Assembly: GCF_021134715.1 (NCBI RefSeq)
Contig: NC_060025.1
Span: 5,704,001 to 5,768,000, forward strand
Direction of reading: 5' to 3'
Length of the DNA stretch: 64,000 nt
Source: Daphnia pulex
Taxonomy: Eukaryota > Arthropoda > Branchiopoda > Diplostraca > Daphniidae
Positions 53,229-64,000 of this stretch are shown here, piece after piece; the first letter of the stretch is position 1, and each line of letters starts with the position of its first letter. Below the pieces are notes generated by a model. It saw nothing but the letters and a program-made list of their open reading frames with translations, did not search any database and was not told where the DNA came from. Both the position numbers and the translations under genes were made by a program.

Positions 53229-56200
53229 TTCTTCCCTCCGCAATTCGCCGAATAGGATGATGGAAAACGAATCGAATAAATCCAGACGGAACAAAAACAA
53301 AACTTTGGCTGATATTCTTCGTTTCGGTCTATGTATACTCTAGTGGCCACACGTCCACTGCAGTCGAAAACTTTTCCGATGTATTGCGTATCTTCTGTTC
53401 TCCACCGATATAACGAGAAATTTATCAACGAGGAAAACAATAACACCGCTAAAACGAATATCTTCACTGAAACTTGAACAAAAACGATTGGCTCGCGACG
53501 AAATATAAACCGCAGACGACAAGGCCTCGCGTCCCGCGCAACTCAAACGTCAAATGCAGACAAGCTAGTTTTCACAATAAGGAAAAGTTTTGTAAAAACC
53601 TTTTTTTCTTCTGCTAGGGTCGCTTGGATACCCGCCGGCTGCACCTTACTTTTACAAAAGCAAACGGGAGAACTGCAGATGCAATGTAATGAAAACGGGA
53701 TTGACAAACAACTGATGACGCATGACGTTTAGTGTACAAATTTTCACCATGGAAATACCTGAAGTTCTTTTGCAACAACAATCTTTATTGACGTCATCTC
53801 CACTATTTTATCTTTTCGCCGTCTTTTCGTTCAAAGACGGAAAACGATAAGAAGCAATAAAAGAATCAGTGAAGAAATAGAAAGAAAAATTTAAAAAATC
53901 CTTGAGTCAAATGCTTCTTCAGTAACGCAAATAAAATTCTCCCGGCAACACCCAAGTGAAGAAAAAAAAACCTTGTCAATCACGAGAATGAGTCACACAA
54001 AAGATAAGAAAGTTTCCACTAAAAAACCAAAACAAATAAAGTCCCTTCACTCTGGAATAAGTGATTCGCAGAAATTCTTTTATTATCATGTTGGTACGAA
54101 TTTGGTCATTACAAGTGGTTTTGATTCTGAAAAACTCGTTCCTTCCTAACCGTAGGTAATATACCGTAATTGTTCTTCAAATTCATCAGCAATATTTCAG
54201 CTAGTAATACGTAAAGAGGGGCGGAAGATCGAGTGGCCGTTAGATATCTACAGAATAAAAGAATCAATCGGAGGGGACGACGACGAGATAAAGAAAAAAC
54301 TATCACTCTTGACGAAAGTTGAGCCCTGCAGATAACAGAAAGTTGTTTCTCCAACCCCCGTGGCAAAAAGAAGTCGTGGATGATATTTCGTGGAAAACAC
54401 ACACGGCAGTATTAGTGTAGGAGGATATACTACTAGTATACCATTGCGGGAAAAAGATATCAAGTCTTTAAATGATTTAGTTGCATTCGTATTATTATTG
54501 TTATGCTGCAATGCCATGTTTTATGCAGAAAAAAAAAGAAAAATATCGTGCAGCTCGTTAAAAAGGGCACCCCCCCCCCATCCGTTGAAAGGCACCCGTA
54601 TGCCGAGAAGTTGCGCAGCACACAGCACATCCCAGGAGAAACGCACATAGAGTATTAGTTATATAATGTGTATAGTAGGTCCATGTAATAGAACTACTGC
54701 ATCAAATAGAGACTGGTGTGTCAGAAAACCAGCCGAGCAAACCATGAAAAGGGCCAAAAGGCTTTGGAGATATTAGCCGTTGGTTGAATATATATAAGAC
54801 TTGGTCGTATAGTAGAGACGTCTAGAATATATATAGTAGACTAATGTCAAACGAAGAGTTATTAGAGGAATGACTCACTGAACGGGATTATATTTCAAAC
54901 AGTTTGATTATGACAGCCGGGCTACACATATTATGAATTCAAATGTCCTTTATTTTATTTTATTTTATTTTAACGACCGCACAGAAAAATTGACGTGAGA
55001 ACTTAATACTGCGGTCGATTCAATTCCAAACGGAATTCAAGTGCTGTTATAATTCGCCTTCTTGATGTTGGGTGGCGACGGGAGCGACTAAGACGCTTTA
55101 TTGATGAATAATTAACTAATAATAGACGAGCCCGTTAAAAACTGATAATTCCGAAAAGGCGGCGTACATCAAGCTATTCATCACCATCACGTCGAAAACC
55201 GGGAATATAAGACCGACTCTCGGGTGGGTGTTGGATAGTTAATTACCAAGTGTATGAATAAGTTTCCAACCGGAGAGGAAGCGCGGACAGAATAATGAAT
55301 GGTCCAGCACAGCCCCCCTATTTCATCCGTGCAGTTTCATTTCCAGCCAAAGGAAAACTTCTTCTCTCTCTTGCGCTGGAGATGAGAACGTCGAAAGTTT
55401 CGAGCGTCTCATTTGGCAAATTCCCAATCGGCAGTCGATTCAAGATGAACGGATATATTATAAGTGTCTATCCAGCGGAAGGAGACAACTTTTCTCCCGA
55501 GCTCTAGACGCTGTGAGATGCTGTGGATGGCCACATCTATACTCGATGTGTGTGCCATTGCTGCCGCTGCTGTGCGCACATAAAGTCCTTGTTTTTATAG
55601 GCCTATATCTCGGCCGCTCTGGCTGCGAGGCTTTTAAGACTATGGATTAAATAGAGCAGAGCAGAGCAGCCGTAGCAATTTAATTACATTTCCAGTGAAA
55701 TGGATATCCCGCGACATCTCCAGCAGCAGCAGCAGTAGTGGCAAGGAAAAAGGAAATAGGAAATAGCCCGGAGACGATAAAGTACTACTGCCGCCCCGCC
55801 AACTAGTTGTGTGTAATAGTTGGATTCACTTGAATCCAAAGTTAACAATCAAGCTTTAAGCTGTGCGATGCGGCGAGTATAGAGGGCGAAGCTTTTGCGT
55901 CGGACGACGACGACGACAACGATGGCCAAAGGAGGAAAGTAATCAGATGAAAAGTGAGTAGAGTGCCAATCGCTGTGATGTTGCCCAGCGGCTGAGGTCG
56001 GGTCCAGTTAAGCCGGACGAAAATGAATGTGCGCATAGAGTTTCTATTCGATACCTACTATGCTCCGGTCGTCTTCAGGAGAAACAAAATAACAGCAACT
56101 GGTCGTGCTGCTGGGCCGTGATGGCGCCTATTTAAACAAAAAAAATAAACCTCTCGTGTTTTATTTCCTGAATCCATTTGTGAGAGAAAATGAAATCAAG

Positions 56201-59200
56201 AGCCAAGCCAATTGAAAAGAAAATAGAATATACAAGGACGAGTAGACGTAGAGGAGAGCTGTCGGCTCGAGTTTCGCTCTGCGTGACGTGATCGCATCTT
56301 GTCTCCCCCGCACCCAGCAGCCCGTCTGTCACGCTCGTCCCGTGCGCCCATTGACCGCGACAAAGGACTTAAAGGAGCGAGGTTCTCTCGCGAGTCCTAG
56401 ATTATCTCTGTGATCACTTTCATCCCTAGCCAAAAGCATTACCGTATAACACAGCAGAGTATACAACTATACATCTCACGACACGGTGTGTGCTGTCTAT
56501 AGTGCTGGATGGCTTGATTTCAATAAAACAATGGAAATCTTTTGGGGTTAGATCTCCATTGAATTGGACACTCGAGCTAACATTTGCGACGAGTCCTTGC
56601 CAAGGGCGTTATAAGACCGCGGGAGAATCTATTTGTTTCATTTCAAATCAATTGGGAACATGTAGAACTCATATCATCATCATCCTCTATACACATGTCA
56701 AAATATGGAGAGTCTAATAAATATGTTATTCCTCTATTTGTCTGATCGTGAATACTACATACCACACACACACATGGAATATAATACAATACGCAAGAGA
56801 GGCTGGTGCGACACACACACACACACTATATATACATAGAGACACGCCACAATGTGCGGAACGTGTTCGTATAGTGTCACGGGCCTCCCGAAAATGGAAT
56901 ATCTAATCATCACCAGTCTATGTATGTATAGGAAACAGTATATCCCAAGGAGAAGAAGCTATCCTATACACACACAGCAGCTAGCATAGACATGGGGGGG
57001 GGGGGGGGTTCGTGATCTTGTCCTGATCCACTGCTGCGGGCCAAAGTTTTCTTTCCATATCTTTCACGACTTTTTTTTTTTTTTCTTCTTCTTTTTTTCG
57101 GGAGATGGGGAGGAGGAGGGTGGAGGCATGTCTGGAGGCGAAACTATTCGGGAATACCAAATATGACTCCGCAGGGCTCGCCCATAGCATCCAATCGGGC
57201 AAATGGGATCAACTAGGATCCGTCTCCTATCCAGCGCCTTTATGGATGTGAGCCTGTCTGTGTAGAGACAGAAAGAGATATAGACACACACACGCACACA
57301 AACCACAACTTCATCGGGGTAAAAGGCCAAAAATAAAAAAAGGGGGGGGGGGATATCAAACAAATAACTTTCAATGAACCCAATTATCTTCATCGCGGGG
57401 TTTTCAATTCGCCAATTAATTGACTTTGGTAGAGGAAGAAAAAAAACTTGTAGTTGCAATCGCTAAATACGTCTAGAACGGACATGCAATACAAGAGATG
57501 CCTGGGGCCATATTAGCGCGTTTCGGTTGCCCGACAGCCGTTGCCAAAGTAGCGGGGCGACTGACTGGCACACGCGTGACAGATCGTCTTCAAGAGCACA
57601 TGTCGAAAAGTCGAATCAATAGTCACCACTCTCCCTATATTCCCGCCCTGAATAAAAAAGAAAGAAAAATGAACCGAGTCAAAGAGAAAAAAGAAAAAAA
57701 TTCAGCGAGCGAAAGATTTTTCGACGGCGTTGAAAAATCAATTTTGTCAGGTTCCTTATTCATTTTCTTATCCATTCGCCCTCTCTCTCTGCTCTTCTCC
57801 CTCTCCCTCCCCCCTCCCAGCAGCGATGTCATCTCGAGTCCATATCCCTCAAGTCAGAAACAGCAGCAGTGTGTACAAAAGAAAGACGTGTGTCCCGTGT
57901 CGGCCATATATAGACGCAACGGTGAAGTGTGTAGAGAACGAGAGAGAAAGAGAGAGACGGACGAGATCTATTGACATTCGGAGCCAGCAGCGTCGTGAGG
58001 AGGGGTGGGGATGGGGGGGAATCCGTCGAATAAGGAAATGATAGAAAAGGGAGTGAGCAGAGAGCGAGAGTCTCAAATTCGACCCGATTGTATTGGCACG
58101 AGTATTATACAAAGAGATGCCGAGTATATATTTATATTATATATAGAATATAGTGAGGGGGAGGAGGAGTATATAAGGAATATAAGGGAATAACCCAAGA
58201 AGAAGATAAGAGAGAACACGAGATGGCAGAGAGGGGGAGGGGGAGGGTTGGAGAATCCGAGGAACGGTGTTTATATATGTGTACTGCGTGTATATATTAT
58301 GTTTATATGTATTGTGTAGTAGAGAGAGGAGCAGTAGCAGTCTATACACAACTACCCCGTGCTCGCATTCGTCCAAGTCAATTTCATCAGAATATAACAC
58401 ACACAAAAAAACAGCAGTTGGTGTGTAACGTACAAGACTCGAAATGAAGGAATTTTTGGGTTATCTTTTCTCTCTCTCTCTTTTTTTTTTCTATATTTTT
58501 CTTTTTCTTTTGATTCAATTCTCGAATTTCTCGATTGAATTATGAAGACAAGAGCGACTCCCTTTCTTCCTTTTCTTGCGCCCGGGACGGAGAGACCGAA
58601 ATAAGGAGGAGACGTTGGGTGAGTATCGAATGAGAGCAGAGCAGAGACAGAGACAGAGACAGCAGTCACAGCACGCAGTGAGAGGGAGAGAGAGAGAGAA
58701 AGAAAGAATAATAATATACGATATATAAGTACCACAAGAAACAATAGTTAGTCAGGAGGCAGCAAGGAGAGCAGCAGCGGCAGCAGCTAGATAGATAGAA
58801 AAATGTGTAGAGTCTAAATAACGTCGTCAGCTAGGTGAGCTCACCGTTGTACCTCGCACACACAATCAAGTGGCAAGTTTCGGCGGCGGAGCATTCCTAA
58901 CGATGTCTAGCGCGCACGTCTAGACGTAAGAAGACGTGTGTGTAGTTACACACACACACACACACTGCGGATTGAGATTAGACATGGCGACTCGAGCGGA
59001 TTACGTAATCGAAAGAAAATCGGCAGTGTGGAGACTGTCACATCGAATCAAAGTGTTTTTATTTCTCAGAAAACAAACAAAAAACAAACGAGAGTTGATC
59101 TTCCTTGGAGCAGATCGGACGGCCGTGTAATACAACACGCAATTTGCCTGCGTAGAGAAATTCATTGATTATATCTCTATTTATTTATTAAGAATGAATC

Positions 59201-59271
59201 AAAGAGACTTACAGCATTCATTTTTTTCTAATTGGACAGAGCAAGTAGTATTTGTATCGTCGTATATTTCA
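53229..59271. other. 6-kb intergenic region without a recognised gene
   Basis: The first few hundred bases would contain the GGPPS promoter and 5' UTR. Beyond that are AT-rich and purine-rich tracts, CA repeats (56764-56773, 56812-56824, 57283-57300), poly-G tracts (56994-57008, 57343-57352), GA/CT repeats near 58465-58480 and 58680-58710 and CAG clusters near 55722-55737. Open frames of 70-160 codons at 55295-55507 and 57498-57974 show no domain, no splice context and low-complexity ends. Part may be the 3' UTR of the 59272 gene. Confidence 0.4.
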
Positions 59272-62200
59272 TCAATGCTGCTGCTGCTGCTGCTGCTGTT
59301 GGCTATTCCAATCGAATTTACGGAGGACGGCGAAATGGGTGGGCTGGAGCGAGTCGCCGTGACGGCCCCGCTCCAGCGTGCCGGTCATCAGGTAGCCGAG
59401 ATTGACGTCGGCCGTCGTGATGTGCGACGTCAGGGCCAATTTGAATTGCGGCTCGGATGACGAGAGGTCCGGCGACGACGACGACGAGCTCTTGAACGAG
59501 CCGACCACGTAAACTGTTCGCCGGTCGCCGGCATCGATCAACTTGGCCTGCGTCGTACTCCTTTCGAAATATATTCCCATTTGCAATCAGAAATCAGAAA
59601 TCAGAAATCAGAAATAAAAAAAAAAAAAAAAAACATTGAATAGACATGTGGTATACCGTATAATTTAGCTACAAGACAACAATTGACGTGTAATGGGTGG
59701 AAATCAGAAAAAAGGAAAACCCCAAAATGCATTGCGCAGTGCTCACTGGGTTGATTTGGGGGTTAGATACTATAGGCCGCCACCCCCATGCAATAGACGA
59801 GAGAGCGATGCAATCAACAGCCAAAGCCAAAGAAATCCGACCCCAACGAGAAGGATGACATAACCCTCGATCCTCCTTGGGTGTTTATATAAATAACCCA
59901 AACAGTTAAAGGGAAAATATAAAAACAAAAAAAAAAGAAAGAAACGAAGGAAGGAAGGAGGAAGACGATTGAAGAACAAAACGACGAGCGATTGTAGATC
60001 AAACAAACCTCCTCCTCCTCCCCGCAGCACCGGGAGAATATATTTAAAAAAAAAAAGAAAGAGAAAAACTTTTCATTGGGGGGGGGGTCCATCTTTCTCC
60101 AATTCTCTTTTGTTTGACTCCACATCGTTGGTGTCGTCTCTCCTTTGATTTACTGCTGCTCAGCTGTATACATTTAGACGTTGGCGGGATGGAAAAAAAT
60201 AAAGAAAAAGGGACCGCGCCGCACAACCAATCGATATGTAACCCCCATTGCCTTTCTCTCTCCCGGACTATTATATGCTGATGGTTGGTTGTTCTCCTAT
60301 CTACTGTAGATTTGCTCTTCTTCTTCTTATTCTTCCTCTTCTTTCCTCTTTTGATTTCCGGTGCTCTACACATCTGAGGCGAAATGCTATCGACTTGTCT
60401 TGTCTGTCTGTCTGTCTGTGTGTTACCTGCCGACGGCAACAACTCTCGCACATATCACTCTCTACAGTCTCAACGAAATCAATGATCAATAGAGACTGTA
60501 GAGCAGATACACACAGTGTAGAGGCGGATATCGCTAGTTCTATTTGGCAAGCAGAGAATAGACGAGATAGCAGTACAGAGAGAGAGATGGAAAGATTTAT
60601 AAGCCGCCAATGGCGTCGTCGTCATCGATTTCCCGCGCTCGACAGAGAGGAGAGAGCTGGAGAGGAGAGAAGAGACAGCAGCAGCAGCCGCTTATATAGA
60701 TAGCGGAAAACTCAGGTTCGACAGAGCGAGCGTGGACTTACGTTACGTACATCAGAACATCCATCAAGTGACGTCGACCGTGTCCATGTCAAACATTCAA
60801 CTCGTCTTTGATCGCGTCTATCCGGTCGCGACCAACTTTCAATCACCGGCTCTTATACACGCACACACACACACACACCGGGCCCCTTATACGTAATATT
60901 AGCCAGCGTGTATTATTACCCATCTCTGCAGTTATAATAGTAATAACGTTTCCCATGAAAAACAAACAAATCTATAACTATTTCGAATATTATATTCAAA
61001 GCTTTTTCAATATTAGAGCAGGGCGGGCGGACGAAGAAGTGAAATAGGATCACGAAACATTGATACATTCATCTCCTATACTAAACAGAGAATAACACTT
61101 GTTTTTTGTTTGTTTTTGTCCCCTGGCAACTTGGCATATAGTGCTTTTATTTCCGCTGCGAATGTAACCTATCTAGTTGGGCCAAAGACTATACAGAGAA
61201 AAGAAGGAAAAGTTTACTTACTTATATGATATGTAGACTGTATAGCAACTAGAGTATAGAGTACGTCTGCGAATGTCGTATAAATATATGGCAACTATTA
61301 GATCGTTGGGTGGGGCGAGCCGAGCGGGGGCCGGAGAGAGTTTCGGGACCTGGGATGATGATGTTGCTCTTCCTTCATATATATACTCTATAGTGTATAG
61401 TACATATAGTGTACGGCTACTGCTGCCGCAGGGCGGGGGTAACATAGAAGAGGTCCAAGGGCTATATCATTCGTGTCTAGCAAAGCTCTAAGAGGATTTC
61501 GAAATCTTTGTAGGAGCCAACGTTCTTTGTTCTTACACGGCGAGTGCCACCACGGCGGCAGCGGCGGTGGCAGCGGCAGCGGAGCGCGGGAGTGTATCAA
61601 CTAATCGATAAAGATGTTTTTGAAAAAAGAGCGGACAGAGACATGGCTCCTGCTCCTGCTGCTGCTCCTGCTGCTGGGTCAGAGGACGGACGAACGGACG
61701 GTTATTCCAGCAAAGGGTGGAATAATCAAGGAGCTCCGTCTCCTTTTTTATTTTTTTATTTCCACCCCGCAAAACATCAGCAGACTTCCTCTCGTTCTCT
61801 CGCTCCTTTTGCGTGAGAAAATCAATCGGCATTCAGCCGGTAGCACCGCCGACGCCGAACGTCCACGAGAATAAAGGAGAACGTCTCGTAAAAGGACAAA
61901 GTCTCGAGGCCCTAAGGAGAACGAGCGCGGGAAAATTTGATTTTCTCTCTTTTCTTCCCCTTCACCAGAAAAGGAGCGACAGCCAAAGACCTGCAAGTGA
62001 GGGGGAGGCGGGAAATGTTGTACATAACATCATCACCATCTCCTTTGATTCACATCCGGTCCCACATGAAAATAAGAAAAGAAAAAGAAAAAAAAGTTTT
62101 CTCTTCTCCTCCTCGCACATCAACACCCGGAAAAATGTCTCGGCTGTTGCGCCCTGCACCAGACACATTTTTACATAATAACAGCCGTTTGATGTAAATT

Positions 62201-63447
62201 TAAGATTTTTTTCTTTTTTCTTTTTTAAAGAAATAAAAAGAAAAAGGAAAAAGAAATGTCGTCCCGTGTTTATGCGCTCGATTTCCCCCCCTCGATAAAT
62301 ATCCCATTTAGGGTCTCTCTAGCTGCACATATTTAGACGATGGGCAACCAATGAGTCGTGTTTACACAACACACGCACACTTTGGTCATCAACCAATAGG
62401 AAAAGCGATCCCGGGGACCCCATCACCGTGTCCCCGTCACGATCGATACCCCGTGTTTGGCTACCTAATAATATCCGCACCGAATATCGCCGTCGTCTAG
62501 ATATATAAGTTATATAGCTCCCGGCGTCCCATTTGAATGCCATTAAAAAAATAAATAAAAAAAAAATAAATAAATAACAACCCGAGCACTAGATAGAAGG
62601 GTCCTATATGCAATATTGATTTAAACATTCAAGTTTCTACGACGGATGATGGGATCGATTTAATTTTTGTGACTGACCTCCGCGTTCCGGCGACTTCGAC
62701 GACTTTGCAGCGATTGCGATTCCACCAAGGGATAGACAGGAGCCAATAGGCGTTGGTGGCCGTTCTGGCCCATCCTTCTTCCGGGTAGAGTAAAACCTTC
62801 CAAATATAATAATATTTGTTTTCCCTTTAATGTCGTTAGATGTTGTACATAATAATAACGTAATTGCTAGAACTGCCGGAATGGCGCGGCTGGGCGGTTT
62901 TTGCTGGACACATCTATACAGCTATAATGAAATCTTTGAGCTGGCCGGAGGAGGAGCCTGGCTGTGGTGGGTATAGCTATACCTTGGTGGGTGTACCGTC
63001 GTGCCGGAGTAATTTGGACCACCGGACGTCATTCTCGACGGCGGAATAAGAGTTGTTGCCATTGCTGGATGTGCCGCCGCCACTGATGGGCCCGGAGGGA
63101 TGCGGAAGCGTTGCTCCGCATCCCGGCCCGCTGCTGCACGGCCGACTGCCGCCGTTATTGGCCGGCTGCGGCCAGAAGCGCGCAAAGGTGTCGTTATCAT
63201 TGACGGCGCTGGACGAAGTGGGCGACGAAGACGTTGACGAATTGTTGTTGTTGTTGTTGTTCCGGTTTTTACCCATCGGCCGCAGGCCAGCGCCAGCACC
63301 AGCCCCGCTGGTTTGCTGGTTGGCCTGCTGCTGCTGCTGCTGCTGGTAATTTTTGTTCTTGACCGGCTGGCCCGTCGGATCGACACTGAACGCCGACGGC
63401 GGGTGATAGGACGAATGGCGGTGATCGTACGATTGCTGGTGAACCAT
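59272..63447 (-). CDS. unrecognised 290-residue protein with Gln/Asn-rich N-terminus and poly-Gln C-terminus
   Basis: Three exons (62983-63447, 62678-62796, 59272-59560) close exactly in frame. Residues 1-155 are low complexity: [20 protein letters not shown], a Gln run near residue 35, an Asn/Ser tract near 63-78, then Gly/Ser/Pro, ending [14 protein letters not shown]. Exon two gives a folded-looking [20 protein letters not shown] segment and [19 protein letters not shown]. Exon three gives [17 protein letters not shown], an Asp/Ser spacer, [20 protein letters not shown] and a final run of eight Gln before His and TGA. No domain is recognised. The conserved-looking core (residues about 145-285) with Trp pairs and alternating hydrophobics suggests a beta-rich domain. 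No signal peptide. The first intron is small and the second is 3.1 kb. The gene could have further upstream exons. Confidence 0.6.
59278..59298. repeat. (CTG)n, coding for the poly-Gln tail
   Basis: Seven CTG units on the plus strand, read as CAG codons in the last exon of the minus-strand gene, immediately before its stop codon. Length variation would change only the tail. Confidence 0.8.
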
Positions 63448-64000
63448 CTTGATCAGACTTCAATTGGTCGTCCAGCTGTGTACAGGCCAGCAGTTGTCGA
63501 TGCAATCAAAGATGATCCGGACGAGAGTGGCTGTCAATAGGCGCCGTGAATCGCATTGCAGGACGACACTGGACACATGACCGGCGGGCTCTATACAATT
63601 ATGTAGCATATAAACCCGCAGCGATCAAAAATACTATACAAAATCTGATAAAAACAACAACCAAAAGAAACGAGATGTAGCAAAATGGACGCAAGTTCGT
63701 TTGGGAAACCTTTGCCGCCGCTGTATCCGCGTTCGACTGGCCCTCCAAGGAACTTTGTAGCAGTGTCTATAGTTGCGTGTCTATAAGCGCGGACCAGCAG
63801 AGCAGCAGCAGCAGCACGCACGAGAGTTTAGACACGGCGCAAGCGCTATCGATTTTGAGCGACGGAACAACAAAACGTACAATTTCTTTTCTTTTCTTTT
63901 TTCTTTTTTTGTGTTGGGAGGGCTGATTCGATTTCTTCTTCTTCTTCTTCTTCTTCTTCTTTGAGATATTCACTAGTACTATATACTCCCGTCGGCTGAC
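63448..64000. other. upstream region of the minus-strand gene at 59272-63447
   Basis: Probable 5' UTR and promoter. Contains CAG units near 63799-63815 and a (TTC)n run at 63935-63961. No coding region is supported. Confidence 0.4.

Noticed and set aside
57498..57974. 158-codon plus-strand ORF
   Set aside because: Lys/Glu and Ser/Pro low-complexity from purine and pyrimidine tracts; no domain and no conservation cue.
62922..63386. Second minus-strand ORF of 154 codons overlapping the first exon of the unknown gene
   Set aside because: Same DNA in another frame, Arg/Ser/Thr-rich; only the other frame joins in phase to the downstream exons.

Overview
The window looks like nuclear DNA of an arthropod, most probably a branchiopod crustacean such as Daphnia. 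That is inferred from short 55-100 nt introns, a CaMKII whose protein matches the arthropod form, arthropod-style gene families, and a decayed Helitron of a type common in crustaceans. No bacterial or viral gene organisation is seen. Five protein-coding genes could be assembled exon by exon with every splice phase closing: a cytosolic aldehyde dehydrogenase (minus, 24159-26805), a membrane-anchored WSCD-like sulfotransferase (plus, 28754-31009), calcium/calmodulin-dependent protein kinase II (minus, 33972-50316), geranylgeranyl diphosphate synthase (minus, 51641-53228), and an unrecognised 290-residue protein (minus, 59272-63447).

The left third (1-24 kb) is accessory and repeat-rich. It holds two diverged copies of a repeat ending in a Pro-Val tandem-repeat ORF (995-1555 and 3830-4440). 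Between them lie decayed pieces of a SAM-domain gene family. Further right are small inverted-repeat elements, a tRNA-like sequence, and a dead Helitron (about 8.9-15.2 kb) whose Rep and helicase motifs are readable across many frame breaks and which is itself split by an 886-bp terminal-inverted-repeat element. Next come two RPA70-like (OB-fold) genes or pseudogenes lying head to head (17.1-20.4 kb), with duplicated 3' ends and a tandem exon duplication.

The right two thirds (24-64 kb) is ordinary gene space. The CaMKII locus dominates: 18 core exons give a 524-residue kinase with all regulatory residues, a 114-nt in-phase cassette exon lengthens the linker, and an upstream ATG-bearing exon could splice in phase into the hub domain to make a kinase-less isoform. 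Large CaMKII introns and the flanking intergenic DNA are full of microsatellites but show no other convincing gene. The five intact genes are unrelated in function (aldehyde oxidation, Golgi sulfation, calcium signalling, isoprenoid synthesis, unknown), so no pathway cluster is implied.
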